Shown piece after piece: positions 1 to 7,784 of a stretch of 58,061 bases of DNA. The translations under genes and the position numbers were made by a program. The notes beneath the pieces are model-generated. The model was not told where the DNA came from. It saw only the letters and a program-made list of their open reading frames with translations, and did no database searches. Position 1 is the stretch's first letter. Each line of letters begins with the position of its first letter. Location of the stretch: assembly GCA_017623595.1 (NCBI GenBank), contig JAGAOU010000091.1, forward strand, positions 1 through 58,061, in the 5' to 3' direction. This DNA comes from Clostridia bacterium. GTDB lineage: Bacteria > Bacillota > Clostridia > Oscillospirales > UBA644.

Positions 1-74
1 CGCTCCCCAAGAGGGAATTGAGGGAATTGCCCTGCGCGACGGCCGCCGCGTATCCTCTTGATTTCCAGCTTCAT
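1..74 (-). CDS. 5' end of an unidentified gene, cut by window edge
   Basis: An open frame starts with ATG at 74 and runs off the left edge after 24 codons, beginning MKLEIKRIRG. A ribosome site (AAAGGTGG, 83-90) lies 8 bases upstream and a near-consensus promoter at 100-128 leads into it. That combination is why it is called although only a basic, arginine-rich N-terminus is visible. Too little is present to assign a family. The GC-rich, partly repetitive sequence at 1-50 could instead be an intergenic repeat, in which case the frame is accidental. Confidence 0.45.
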   Translation of the reverse strand, partial: MKLEIKRIRGGRRAGQFPQFPLGE

Positions 75-99
75 TACGAATTCCACCTTTCTTAATTTC

Positions 100-128
100 A
101 TTTTACTATAAAATGATAATATTGTCAA
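100..128 (-). promoter_or_regulatory. sigma-A-type promoter
   Basis: TTGACA (123-128), 17-base spacer and TAAAAT (100-105) on the minus strand. Transcription would start near 93 and give a short leader before the ATG at 74. Confidence 0.7.
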
Positions 129-170
129 CACAGGGGATGGGATTTTACAAAAAAGTCACAAACCGACAAT

Positions 171-470
171 TTACAGTCTATTTACGTTTAAGGTCAGATA
201 TTGAGGCTGCTCGGCAGAACGGGCGGCAATGGAAGAGGTTGGGAGGGCATTTTGCGGATAGGTATACAGAGTATAGGTTTTTCCATCAATTTCGGCAACA
301 ATGGAAGAATTCCCCATACGAAGCTGCATCGGATGCTCTGCAGAGTCAACATACGCCTGAGGACACTCTTTTGATGCAATATATAACCCGGAGGAAGCTT
401 TCGCAAGAAAAAATGTGGGAATAAACACACAAATAATTAAAGCTACAACAAATAGAATTCCTTTTTTCAC
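171..470 (-). CDS. small exported or membrane-anchored protein of the ECF operon
   Basis: A 99-residue protein starting with GTG at 470, preceded by AGGAG 7 bases upstream. Residues 5-24 form a hydrophobic signal or anchor segment after MKKG; the rest is a small polar domain probably outside the membrane. I recognise no family. It follows the putative anti-sigma gene by 17 bases and shares its strand, so it is likely the last gene of the ECF operon. It may be a target of, or accessory to, the envelope signal sensed by the pair upstream. That role rests on context only. Confidence 0.65.
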   Translation of the reverse strand: MKKGILFVVALIICVFIPTFFLAKASSGLYIASKECPQAYVDSAEHPMQLRMGNSSIVAEIDGKTYTLYTYPQNALPTSSIAARSAEQPQYLTLNVNRL

Positions 471-487
471 ACGTATTTCTCCTTTTA

Positions 488-1063
488 TTATTCAAAATGC
501 TTTTGCAATTGCTGATAGGACAACGTATTCCCATTTTCATCAATTTTATACAGACAATAAGCAAATGCCCCATCCTCACTTAGATAAAGAGGACCTTTTA
601 AATTACCGCAAAAATCTTCGTAGCAGTGATTAACACTGATTATACATTCAATTGCAGGAACCCCTTCTCCAATATAGTACGCACCTTCCGGAAGTTCTTC
701 CAACACAGTTAAGCTCCCGTTAGGAGAATACAATGCTCCTTGATAGTGAAAATGCGGAGGAGGACATGCTGAAGGAATCTCTTCATAATTTTCCGTCGAG
801 GAATTCGTGTCTGTGGTTGCGGTTTGGGTGTCGGTGGCGACAACAGGGGGAAGTTGGACGGAGGGAGAACCTCCGGGCGCGGGGGAAAAGAAACGGGTCA
901 GTCCAACGGTAAAACAGAGCACAAGGGCGGCGGTAAGCCCCCCGAAGGTGAGAATTTTACGGAGATTCGTCTTTTTTCGGATTCGGAAATGTCCGGGATC
1001 GGCCCGCAGAATTGCATCGTCGGGCAGATAGGCCAAGAGATCAAGCAACTGTTCGGAGGTCAT
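488..1063 (-). CDS. putative anti-sigma factor or sensor, single-pass membrane protein
   Basis: A 191-residue protein beginning MTSEQLLDLL. A cytoplasmic segment of about 33 residues ends in a basic stretch, a single membrane helix follows at about 37-56, then a Pro/Thr/Ser-rich linker and an external domain of about 110 residues. This is the usual layout of an anti-sigma factor paired with an ECF sigma factor, but no HxxxCxxC zinc motif is seen and no family is recognised. The start at 1063 is chosen because its ATGA overlaps the sigma-factor stop and a GAGGAGG ribosome site sits inside the end of that gene. This is the pattern of translational coupling. It probably holds the sigma factor at the membrane until an envelope signal arrives. 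Confidence 0.7.
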   Translation of the reverse strand: MTSEQLLDLLAYLPDDAILRADPGHFRIRKKTNLRKILTFGGLTAALVLCFTVGLTRFFSPAPGGSPSVQLPPVVATDTQTATTDTNSSTENYEEIPSACPPPHFHYQGALYSPNGSLTVLEELPEGAYYIGEGVPAIECIISVNHCYEDFCGNLKGPLYLSEDGAFAYCLYKIDENGNTLSYQQLQKHFE

Positions 1064-1617
1064 AAATACCCCTCCTCGGTCAATATTTTTTTGAGTGCGT
1101 TGCGCGCCCGATAGAGGGCAACACGCACATTTTCCTCGCTGCAACGGTGCATTTCGGCAATGGTTGCAACGTCTTTCAGATACCAATAGCGCTGCACAAA
1201 AAAGTCGCGGGTCTGCGGAGAAAGCGCCCCAAGAAAACGGCGCAGAAGTTCCCGAATCTCCGCCTCCCCTACCGTCTGCTCGGGGGAAGGCGCAGTTCCG
1301 ATAAGATCATCCAGCTCCATCATCACCTCGGAAAGCGAACTGCGCTTGCGAGCCTGCCGCTTGCGCAGACGGTCGAGCGCCAGGGCACGAACAATCCGCC
1401 CGAAATAGGTGCGAAAGCATTGGGGCACTGCAGGGGGAATGGAACACCAAAGACGGTAATAGGCATCGTTCTCACATTCCGCCGTATCGTGCACATTCTC
1501 CAGAATCCCATAGGCAATGCTATGGCCGTAAGCGCCATACTTTTCCTTGGTAACCGTAATCGCATTCTCATCACGGGAAAAATACAGTCCTACGAGAATC
1601 GGTTCATCGGTATTCAT
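1060..1617 (-). CDS. ECF-type RNA polymerase sigma factor
   Basis: A 185-residue sigma-70-like protein. The region near residues 40-75 (AYYRLWCSIPPAVPQCFRTY) fits region 2, with the basic RIVRALALDRLRKRQARKR stretch behind it. The C-terminal 60 residues (LSPQTRDFFVQRYWYLKDVA through SEENVRVALYRARNALKKIL) fit the region 4 helix-turn-helix that reads the -35 element. ATG at 1617 is preferred to an upstream in-frame codon because GAAAGGAGG lies just before it. It heads an operon with the putative anti-sigma gene and a small exported protein. A TGTAAC/CGTGTA element upstream suggests that it drives its own transcription. Confidence 0.88.
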   Translation of the reverse strand: MNTDEPILVGLYFSRDENAITVTKEKYGAYGHSIAYGILENVHDTAECENDAYYRLWCSIPPAVPQCFRTYFGRIVRALALDRLRKRQARKRSSLSEVMMELDDLIGTAPSPEQTVGEAEIRELLRRFLGALSPQTRDFFVQRYWYLKDVATIAEMHRCSEENVRVALYRARNALKKILTEEGYL

Positions 1618-1641
1618 ACGAAAACCTCCTTTCACCCTTTA

Positions 1642-1669
1642 TACACGTAAAAAAATCGAAAATGTTACA
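1642..1669 (-). promoter_or_regulatory. candidate autoregulated ECF promoter
   Basis: On the minus strand TGTAAC (1664-1669) is followed after 16 bases by CGTGTA (1642-1647), resembling ECF promoters with an AAC-containing -35 and CGT-type -10. A second TGTAAC lies exactly 20 bases upstream (1684-1689), both within TGTAACATTTT. No sigma-A promoter is visible here. Confidence 0.45.
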
Positions 1670-1697
1670 CCTAAAATCAAAATGTTACAAAATGTTC

Positions 1698-1728
1698 AAA
1701 AAATCTCCCCCGAACCGAGGTTCGGGGG
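1698..1728 (-). terminator. intrinsic terminator of the decarboxylase operon
   Basis: Perfect stem CCCCCGAACC/GGTTCGGGGG (1707-1728) followed on the minus strand by AGATTTTTT. It lies 23 bases past the oadA stop and separates that operon from the sigma-factor operon. Confidence 0.9.
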
Positions 1729-1750
1729 CAAGATTTTACATTCAAATCAC

Positions 1751-3139
1751 TCAAACGGGATGGACGCCGTCGGCACCGTGAACCGAATCCACGCCATACT
1801 TCTTGGCCTGACGGTTTCGGAAGAACTTGGTTGCAACCTGTTCGAAGAGGGCATAGGACAGAACGTCTTCGGGCTGCTCCTCATACTGCTTGACCTTTTC
1901 CCGCAGGCTTTCCAGCTCGGGAGCGATAAGGTCGGCGGGACGGCAGGTGATGGGTTCATCGTCGCCCAAGATTTGCTTGCGGAATTCGGGATCGACTTCC
2001 ACGGGCGTTTTGCCGTATTCGCCCTTGACCAGACCGCGGAACTCCTTGGAAACGTTCTGATAACGGCCGAAGATCACGTTAAACACGGCCTGGGTACCCA
2101 CGATCTGAGAGGTGGGCGTAACGAGGGGAGGATAGCCGGCGTCGGCACGGACGCGGGGAACTTCCTCGAGAACGGCCTGATATTTGTCCTCCTGCCCCAT
2201 CTGCTTGAGCTGGGAAACCAGATTGGACAACATGCCACCGGGAACCTGATACAGAAGACCGTTGACGTCAACCCCCATAACCTTGGGATTGAGAAGCCCG
2301 CTCTTGAGATATTTCTCACGGAGAGGAGCGAAGATCTTCGCCGCCTCGTTGAGGGTGTTGAGATCCAACCCGGTGTCATACTCGGTGCCCTGCAGGGCGG
2401 CCACCATAACCTCGGTGGAGGGCTGAGAGGTTCCCATAGACAAGGGAGAGAGGGCGGTGTCGATAATGTCCACCCCTGCCTCCACGGCCTTCATCAGAAC
2501 CATGGAAGCCATACCTGTGGTATAGTGGGTATGAAGCTCAATGGGGATCTTCACGTTTTCCTTCAGCGCTTTGACCAGTTCATAGGTGGTATAGGGCACC
2601 AAAAGGCCCGCCATGTCCTTCACGCAGATGGACGAAGCACCCATATCCTCCAGCTGTTTAGCAAAGCGGACGAAGGATTCGGTGTTGTGAACGGGAGAAA
2701 GGGTATAACTGAAGGCGGCCTGAACGTGTCCCCCCTCCTTTACAGCGGCCTTGACGGCGGTGTTCAGGTTGCGGGGATCGTTCAGCGCATCGAAAATACG
2801 GATGACATCAATGCCGTTTGCCAACGATTTCTGCACGAAATATTCCACCACATCGTCGGAATAGTTCCGATAACCCAGCAGGTTCTGTCCGCGCAAAAGC
2901 ATTTGCAGCTTGGTATTTTTAACATGATCGCGGATGATGCGCAGTCTCTGCCAGGGATCTTCGTCCAAGAAGCGCAGGCAGGAGTCGAAGGTGGCGCCGC
3001 CCCAGGCTTCCAACGCATTGAAGCCGACCTTATCCAAAAGCTCGAGGGCAGGGAGCATTTCGTCCATGGTCATGCGGGTGGCGACCAAAGACTGGTGAGC
3101 ATCGCGAAGAATGGTTTCTGTGATTTTCACTTGACTCAT
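1751..3139 (-). CDS. oadA: oxaloacetate decarboxylase alpha / 5S-type carboxyltransferase
   Basis: A 462-residue protein of the pyruvate carboxylase CT / OadA family. The HMGL-like barrel opens with LRDAHQS (11-17, metal-binding Asp 13) and carries HTHYTTGMA near residue 200, whose histidines bind the divalent metal. A PYC_OADA conserved domain fills the C-terminal half. It transfers the carboxylate between oxaloacetate and biotin. Unlike enterobacterial OadA it ends before any biotin domain; the carrier is the separate 129-residue protein upstream. ATG at 3139 is chosen over a codon 11 residues earlier because AAAGGA precedes it. It is last in the five-gene operon, 25 bases after oadB. Confidence 0.92.
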   Translation of the reverse strand: MSQVKITETILRDAHQSLVATRMTMDEMLPALELLDKVGFNALEAWGGATFDSCLRFLDEDPWQRLRIIRDHVKNTKLQMLLRGQNLLGYRNYSDDVVEYFVQKSLANGIDVIRIFDALNDPRNLNTAVKAAVKEGGHVQAAFSYTLSPVHNTESFVRFAKQLEDMGASSICVKDMAGLLVPYTTYELVKALKENVKIPIELHTHYTTGMASMVLMKAVEAGVDIIDTALSPLSMGTSQPSTEVMVAALQGTEYDTGLDLNTLNEAAKIFAPLREKYLKSGLLNPKVMGVDVNGLLYQVPGGMLSNLVSQLKQMGQEDKYQAVLEEVPRVRADAGYPPLVTPTSQIVGTQAVFNVIFGRYQNVSKEFRGLVKGEYGKTPVEVDPEFRKQILGDDEPITCRPADLIAPELESLREKVKQYEEQPEDVLSYALFEQVATKFFRNRQAKKYGVDSVHGADGVHPV

Positions 3140-3164
3140 ATCTAAAGTATCCTTTCTGTTGGAA

Positions 3165-4352
3165 TCAGGCACCGAACATGTTCAGGAACACACCGGCGGC
3201 CACGGCAGAGCCGATCACCCCTGCCACATTGGGCCCCATGGCATGCATGAGAAGGAAGTTTCCGGGATCTTCCTCCTGCCCCACGGTATTGGCAACACGG
3301 GCGGCCATGGGAACAGCGGAAACCCCTGCGGCACCGATGAGGGGATTGACCTTTCCTTTGGTCAGAAGGCACATCAGCTTGCCAAACAAAACACCTGTGG
3401 CGGTGGCAATGCAGAAGGCGGCAAGACCCATAATAATGATCAGCAGTGTCTTGGAGCTGAGAAAGTTATCCGCCTTTGCGGTGGCCCCTACGGTGAGACC
3501 GAGGAAAATGGTGATGATGTTCATCAGCTCGTTCTGTGCGGTCTTGCTGATACGGTCCACAACGCCCGATTCCTTGGCAAGATTACCAAGCATCAGCATA
3601 CCGACCAGAGGTGCGGCGTCGGGAATAATGAGGATGACCACAACGGTAACCACGATGGGGAACAAAATTTTCTCCAGCTTGGATACGGGACGCAGGTTAT
3701 CCATTCGAATTCTGCGCTCTTTTTTGGTGGTCAGAGCTCTCATAATGGGAGGCTGAATGATCGGCACAAGGGCCATGTAGGAATAAGCGGCCACGGCGAT
3801 GGCACTCAGCAGATGGGGCGCAACCTCCTTGGTAACCATTATGGCCGTAGGACCGTCCGCACCGCCGATGATACCGATGGCGGAAGCCTCTGCGGGGGTA
3901 AAACCGAAGAGAATGGCCATGATAAAGGTGGCAAAGATACCGATTTGGGCGGCGGCGCCGAGGAGAATGCTCTTGGGGTTGGCGATCAGGGGGGTAAAGT
4001 CAGTCATCGCACCCACACCGAGGAAGATCAGCGGCGGATAAATGCCGAACTTGACACCAAGATAGAGCCAGTCAAACAAACCGCCATGGGCGATAATCTC
4101 ACCCATATTGACCGCACCTCCGTCGAAATACTCCATGTGCATCAGCCCCGAAATGGGGAGATTGGTCAGGAGCATCCCAAAGGCAATGGGAAGCAGGAGC
4201 AAGGGTTCAAACTTCTTGTGGATGGCAAGATAGATCAAAAAGCAAGAAATGCCGATCATGACCACATTTTTCCATCCGCCGTCGGCAAAGAACTGCGCCA
4301 TGCCCGAGTCTACCGCAAAGCCCCTTAAGACTTCGATGATATTATCAATCAT
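3165..4352 (-). CDS. oadB: sodium-translocating decarboxylase beta subunit
   Basis: A 395-residue multi-pass membrane protein of the OadB/MmdB/GcdB family. It decarboxylates carboxybiotin and uses the energy to pump sodium ions out of the cell. [12 protein letters not shown] (163-174) contains the conserved Asp 166 of the ion path; other family stretches are [18 protein letters not shown] and the [16 protein letters not shown]-terminus. About ten membrane helices are visible. It sits between the biotin carrier and oadA genes, as expected for one membrane complex. Family assignment is firm; the physiological substrate depends on the partner subunits. Confidence 0.95.
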   Translation of the reverse strand: MIDNIIEVLRGFAVDSGMAQFFADGGWKNVVMIGISCFLIYLAIHKKFEPLLLLPIAFGMLLTNLPISGLMHMEYFDGGAVNMGEIIAHGGLFDWLYLGVKFGIYPPLIFLGVGAMTDFTPLIANPKSILLGAAAQIGIFATFIMAILFGFTPAEASAIGIIGGADGPTAIMVTKEVAPHLLSAIAVAAYSYMALVPIIQPPIMRALTTKKERRIRMDNLRPVSKLEKILFPIVVTVVVILIIPDAAPLVGMLMLGNLAKESGVVDRISKTAQNELMNIITIFLGLTVGATAKADNFLSSKTLLIIIMGLAAFCIATATGVLFGKLMCLLTKGKVNPLIGAAGVSAVPMAARVANTVGQEEDPGNFLLMHAMGPNVAGVIGSAVAAGVFLNMFGA

Positions 4353-4388
4353 AGCAAGGTTCCTTTCCTGTCAGATCTCCGAAGGGAT

Positions 4389-4778
4389 TCAGGAAAGAGA
4401 AACCAGGAGATCTCCGGTGTTGACCGTATTACCCTGAGCGACATGAACGGCGGCAACGGTGCCATCTTTCCCTGCTTTGATTTCGTTCTCCATCTTCATG
4501 GCTTCGAGGATGCAGAGAGTGTCGCCCTTCTTAACGGCATCGCCCACCTGAACATTGACCTTCATAATGTTGCCGGGCATGGGAGCCTTCACGGGTTCCG
4601 CATTGGCGGGAGCGGAGGCAGTAGGTGCGGGAGCTGCGGCAGGTGCGGGAGCGGCAACGGGAGCAGTAACTACAGGTGCGGCGACGGGAGCGGCAACAGG
4701 AGCAGCAGCGACAACGCCGGCCTCTTCAACATATACTTCATAGGTGGTTCCGTTTACGGTGATGTTATACTTTTTCAT
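4389..4778 (-). CDS. biotin carboxyl carrier protein of the sodium pump
   Basis: A 129-residue protein with three parts: a short N-terminal domain (1-20), a flexible Ala/Pro linker (21-60) and a biotinyl domain (about 62-129). EAMKMEN at 92-98 puts the biotinylated Lys 95 at 34 residues from the C-terminus, as in GcdC, MmdC and transcarboxylase 1.3S. It would carry the carboxyl group from the soluble carboxyltransferases to the OadB pump. It lies between gamma and beta genes, the usual order. The DNA of the linker is a GC-rich imperfect repeat (GGAGCGGC-type units) and could be length-variable. Confidence 0.95.
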   Translation of the reverse strand: MKKYNITVNGTTYEVYVEEAGVVAAAPVAAPVAAPVVTAPVAAPAPAAAPAPTASAPANAEPVKAPMPGNIMKVNVQVGDAVKKGDTLCILEAMKMENEIKAGKDGTVAAVHVAQGNTVNTGDLLVSLS

Positions 4779-4821
4779 GATTCAGGTTTCCTTTCAGAGT
4801 TCTTTTATTTTTGATTATAGT

Positions 4822-5226
4822 TTACAGAATACGGCGGAAGGAACGGATCCGATAACGGGAAGAAGCGGGATCGCACCCCTCCTGGGCGGCGACGGCAGCG
4901 GAGAGAACCACGATCAGCTCCTCTTCTGCCATGGCGGTGGCGGCAGCAATGGCGGCCACCAGTTCATCGGGGTTGACCGCACCCGCGGCGGGCTTCGATA
5001 CAACGGGGGCTGCATGGAAAACAGGCTCTGCGGTGCCTTCAACAGGTTTGGAAGGAGCAGATTTTTTCCCTCCGAAAAATCCCTGGAACAGATAGATGAC
5101 CAGCATGATCAGCGCAAGAACGGCAAACACGATCAAGACACCGATAATGGTCACCTCAAGACCGTACATCAACTTACCGGCCACATCCGCAGGAACATCG
5201 GTGGAATAGGCAAGGTAGTTGGTCAT
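4822..5226 (-). CDS. sodium pump decarboxylase gamma (OadG/MmdD-like) subunit
   Basis: A 134-residue protein with one long membrane helix near residues 20-48 (LEVTIIGVLIVFAVLALIM), a charged linker after FFGGKK, and a helical alanine-rich C-terminal segment (PDELVAAIAAATAMAEEEL). This is the architecture of the OadG/MmdD anchor subunit that ties the peripheral carboxyltransferase to the beta pump. The start overlaps the stop of the upstream gene (TGATG at 5224-5228), consistent with translational coupling. The terminal sequence (PASSRYRIRSFRRIL) is basic, as seen in many clostridial homologues. Sequence conservation in this family is low, so position and topology carry much of the weight. Confidence 0.85.
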   Translation of the reverse strand: MTNYLAYSTDVPADVAGKLMYGLEVTIIGVLIVFAVLALIMLVIYLFQGFFGGKKSAPSKPVEGTAEPVFHAAPVVSKPAAGAVNPDELVAAIAAATAMAEEELIVVLSAAVAAQEGCDPASSRYRIRSFRRIL

Positions 5227-6641
5227 CAGCAGTCACCTTCCTGTAAAAAGAGATTCAGGGAGCTGATCAGCAGCTGACGGGTGGTGACAATATCAACGAT
5301 ATCGTCCACATATCCCCGCCGGGCGGCCTGAAGGGGGGACGCAAGCGTTTCGCCATAGGACGCAATCAACTCTTCGCGGGTGGCAATGGGATCGTCGGAG
5401 GCGGCGATCTTCTTATCGCCGAGGAACACAGCGCCCGTGTCGGCGGGAAGGGCGGCAATAGAGGCGGTGGGATAAGCAAGCACCACATCGGCACCCGTAT
5501 GTTTTGCGCCCATGGAAAGATAGCCTGCACCGTAAGCGCGGCCGGTGATCAAGGTGATCTTCACCCCGTCGGAAGAAGCATATGCGGCCAAAAGACGGGC
5601 GGATTCGGAAATGTTGGCGCCCACCTCGGGAGCAAAGCCGTCGGTATCCACAAGGGTGATGACGGGAATATCATAACTGTCACAGAATTCCATGAATTTT
5701 GCGGCCTTATCGCAGGCGGCGGAATTCAGATTGCCGTTTTCCTCGGCGGGATTGTTAGCAATCACACCGCAAGGAGTGCCGTCCAAATGGATCAGCCCGG
5801 TAACAATGTTTTTCGCGTAACCGCCCATAAATTCCAGACAGATACCGTTGTCGGCAATCTGAGCGATCACATCGGAAACATCATAATTCTCAAGGGAAAT
5901 AAGATCTTCGATGGCAGGAGTAAGACGGTTCACATCATCGGTGGGATCCTCGGCCCCGAAGGCGGTAAAGAAGGCCTTCACAGCAGCCACAGCATCGGCA
6001 TCGGTATCACACACCAGAGAAGCCAGCCCCGATTCGTAAGCGGAAGCGGCATCCCCCGTCTTCTGACCGAAACGGGCCTGCACCACGGAAGGTGCGGACA
6101 GGAAGAGCTCTGCATTTTTCAGCATGACGGTATAATCGGCAAAGGCGGGAAGGAAGGACATGGCCCCGGCACAAACACCGCTGACCACGCAAACATGGGG
6201 GATCACGCCCTGTATTTCACTGCACAGAGACAGAATTTCGCCATAACCAGCAAGGGCATCGATTCCTTCCCCGAGGCGAAGACCGCAGCTGTCCAAAAAC
6301 GAAACCACGGGAGCATCAGCCTTGATCGCCATTTCGATGACTGTCTTGATCTTGCGGGCATGCATTTCGCTGACAGCACCCTTATTTACGGCAGGATCCT
6401 GGGCAAACGCGAAAACCAGCACACCGTCCACGGCACCGTATCCGGTAACAACCCCTTCGGGGTCCTCGGATACACCGAATTCGGTGGGACGCTGACGGAC
6501 AAATGCGCCCACTTCAACGAAGGAGCCTTCGTCAAAGAGAAGAGCCAGCCTCTCCCGCGCCGTAATTCCGGCACCGGCGGGCTTTCGCTCGATTTGAGCG
6601 CGCAGCGCCTCAATGCGAGCGGACTTTTCCTGAGCATTCAT
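5226..6641 (-). CDS. mmdA: acyl-CoA carboxyltransferase (MmdA/12S-like)
   Basis: A 471-residue protein with the tandem crotonase-like folds of the carboxyltransferase family (MmdA, PccB, transcarboxylase 12S). It has N-terminal GITARERLALLFDEGSF, a mid-protein SGVCAGAMSFLPAFADYTVM oxyanion-type segment, and in the second half GRAYGAGYLSMGAKHTGAD. It would move the carboxyl group of a CoA ester such as methylmalonyl-CoA to biotin. The family is usually about 510 residues, so this is slightly short. It opens the operon; AGGAGG stands before the ATG. Glutaconyl-CoA or malonyl-CoA as substrate cannot be excluded from sequence alone. Confidence 0.85.
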   Translation of the reverse strand: MNAQEKSARIEALRAQIERKPAGAGITARERLALLFDEGSFVEVGAFVRQRPTEFGVSEDPEGVVTGYGAVDGVLVFAFAQDPAVNKGAVSEMHARKIKTVIEMAIKADAPVVSFLDSCGLRLGEGIDALAGYGEILSLCSEIQGVIPHVCVVSGVCAGAMSFLPAFADYTVMLKNAELFLSAPSVVQARFGQKTGDAASAYESGLASLVCDTDADAVAAVKAFFTAFGAEDPTDDVNRLTPAIEDLISLENYDVSDVIAQIADNGICLEFMGGYAKNIVTGLIHLDGTPCGVIANNPAEENGNLNSAACDKAAKFMEFCDSYDIPVITLVDTDGFAPEVGANISESARLLAAYASSDGVKITLITGRAYGAGYLSMGAKHTGADVVLAYPTASIAALPADTGAVFLGDKKIAASDDPIATREELIASYGETLASPLQAARRGYVDDIVDIVTTRQLLISSLNLFLQEGDC

Positions 6642-6715
6642 TTCAATATCCTCCTAAATTATTTATAAAAATTGATGTTAAACATGGAGAGGATTTCCAA
6701 TTTCCTCCATTGTAT

Positions 6716-6744
6716 ATTATACTACAATACCGATTATTTTTCAA
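6716..6744 (-). promoter_or_regulatory. promoter of the decarboxylase operon
   Basis: TTGAAA (6739-6744), 17 bases, TATAAT (6716-6721) on the minus strand. The leader of roughly 70 bases before mmdA contains no recognised riboswitch. Confidence 0.85.
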
Positions 6745-6844
6745 GGGCAAAAGGAAATTAAAATCGTTACTTTTTTTTGAACAATCCCCGGGGATGTAAA
6801 AACCAATCAAAAACACAGATTTTCCCCCTTGTTCTCTACGGTTC

Positions 6845-6873
6845 AAAAAAGAATCCCCGCAGAGGGCGGGGAT
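6845..6873 (-). terminator. intrinsic terminator after the LGFP-type gene
   Basis: Stem ATCCCCGC/GCGGGGAT (6853-6873, 5-base loop) with TTCTTTTTT following on the minus strand. It ends the 6885-7607 gene. Nothing else was found between it and the promoter at 6716. Confidence 0.88.
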
Positions 6874-6884
6874 CCAAAACGGCA

Positions 6885-7607
6885 TTATCTGCGCTTCAAA
6901 AACCAATAGATAATCAGAATCACGGCAGCAAGAAGAATCAACACCACAAAAACCCACATACCCCAGCGGGAGGTGCCCTCTTCCACATCACTGACCACAT
7001 CACTGACCATCTCCGAGGGAGAAGGCATGGAAGTGTCGGTCATGGAATCGGTAGTGTCGTTAGTCCCTCTGCCGGAGCTGTCGGTGACAGAATCGGAAGA
7101 AGTGCTATCGGTTGCCGAAGAAACCGTTCCCTGCTCATCCACCCGTTGCCCACGGACAAAGGATGCTTTTCCGTCATTGCCCACCGTGGCATAACCGTTA
7201 TCGAAATTCTGATACCACACCCCGTTGACCTGATAGGCATCGGAAACGGGACGTCCCAAGGCATTCATGCCGCCCACCGATTCCAACTGCTCATAAATGG
7301 GTCCGCGGAACACATAAGGTGTATAATCGGGCCCCACATATACGGCCGCCCCACGGTCTTCCCCATCGGTGAAGGTCTGCATATAATAATCGTCGGTTTG
7401 AGTCACATATCCGGAGGGCATTCCCTCGTACATCCATTCCTTAAATTTGTCTGCCGCCTTCTCAAAGGCTTCCTTCAGTTTACCGTCATTGAGAAGGCCT
7501 CCTTCCGATTCGCCGATCTGATAATCGGTCTTTTGGGCGAAGAAGGGCAGAGACGCAAAAAGCATCGTCAAGAGCATCAAAAAAGAAACACGTATGATTT
7601 TTTTCAT
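6885..7607 (-). CDS. LGFP-repeat-like surface protein with C-terminal anchor
   Basis: A 240-residue protein. Residues 1-25 are a signal peptide (MKKIIRVSFLMLLTMLF). A domain of about 100 residues follows, containing ALGRPVSDAYQ and GVWYQNFDNGYATV (about 115-142), which resembles an LGFP repeat, a module linked to cell-wall binding. Residues about 160-212 are a Ser/Thr/Asp-rich stalk, then a membrane helix (about 216-236) with a basic KRR tail. It is therefore probably displayed outside and held by the C-terminal helix. ATG 7607 has AAAGGAGG in front. It seems monocistronic. The LGFP match rests on eye comparison only. Confidence 0.65.
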   Translation of the reverse strand: MKKIIRVSFLMLLTMLFASLPFFAQKTDYQIGESEGGLLNDGKLKEAFEKAADKFKEWMYEGMPSGYVTQTDDYYMQTFTDGEDRGAAVYVGPDYTPYVFRGPIYEQLESVGGMNALGRPVSDAYQVNGVWYQNFDNGYATVGNDGKASFVRGQRVDEQGTVSSATDSTSSDSVTDSSGRGTNDTTDSMTDTSMPSPSEMVSDVVSDVEEGTSRWGMWVFVVLILLAAVILIIYWFLKRR

Positions 7608-7680
7608 ATCAAAAACCTCCTTTCCTTCTTTATTATTCCGCAGAACCGAGCCTTGTTTCATCCATTTTTTGCAAATAAAG

Positions 7681-7719
7681 AAAACTCCGCCTCTTCCAAC
7701 GAAGAAAAAGCGGAGTTTT
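7681..7719 (-). terminator. hairpin terminator downstream of the oxidoreductase gene
   Basis: Ten-base stem AAAACTCCGC/GCGGAGTTTT with a further inner CTTC/GAAG pairing. On the minus strand it is followed by CTTTATTT; on the plus strand by a T8 run after ACATA. It probably ends the gene at 7785. Confidence 0.75.
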
Positions 7720-7784
7720 ACATATTTTTTTTAAAATTGACCGATCAAAAAGCAATGGAAAATTATACCGTTACGGTTTCAAAA

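Noticed and set aside
1547-3145. Plus-strand frame of 532 codons antisense to oadA
   Set aside because: Shadow; composition is implausible and the oadA motifs on the minus strand are intact.
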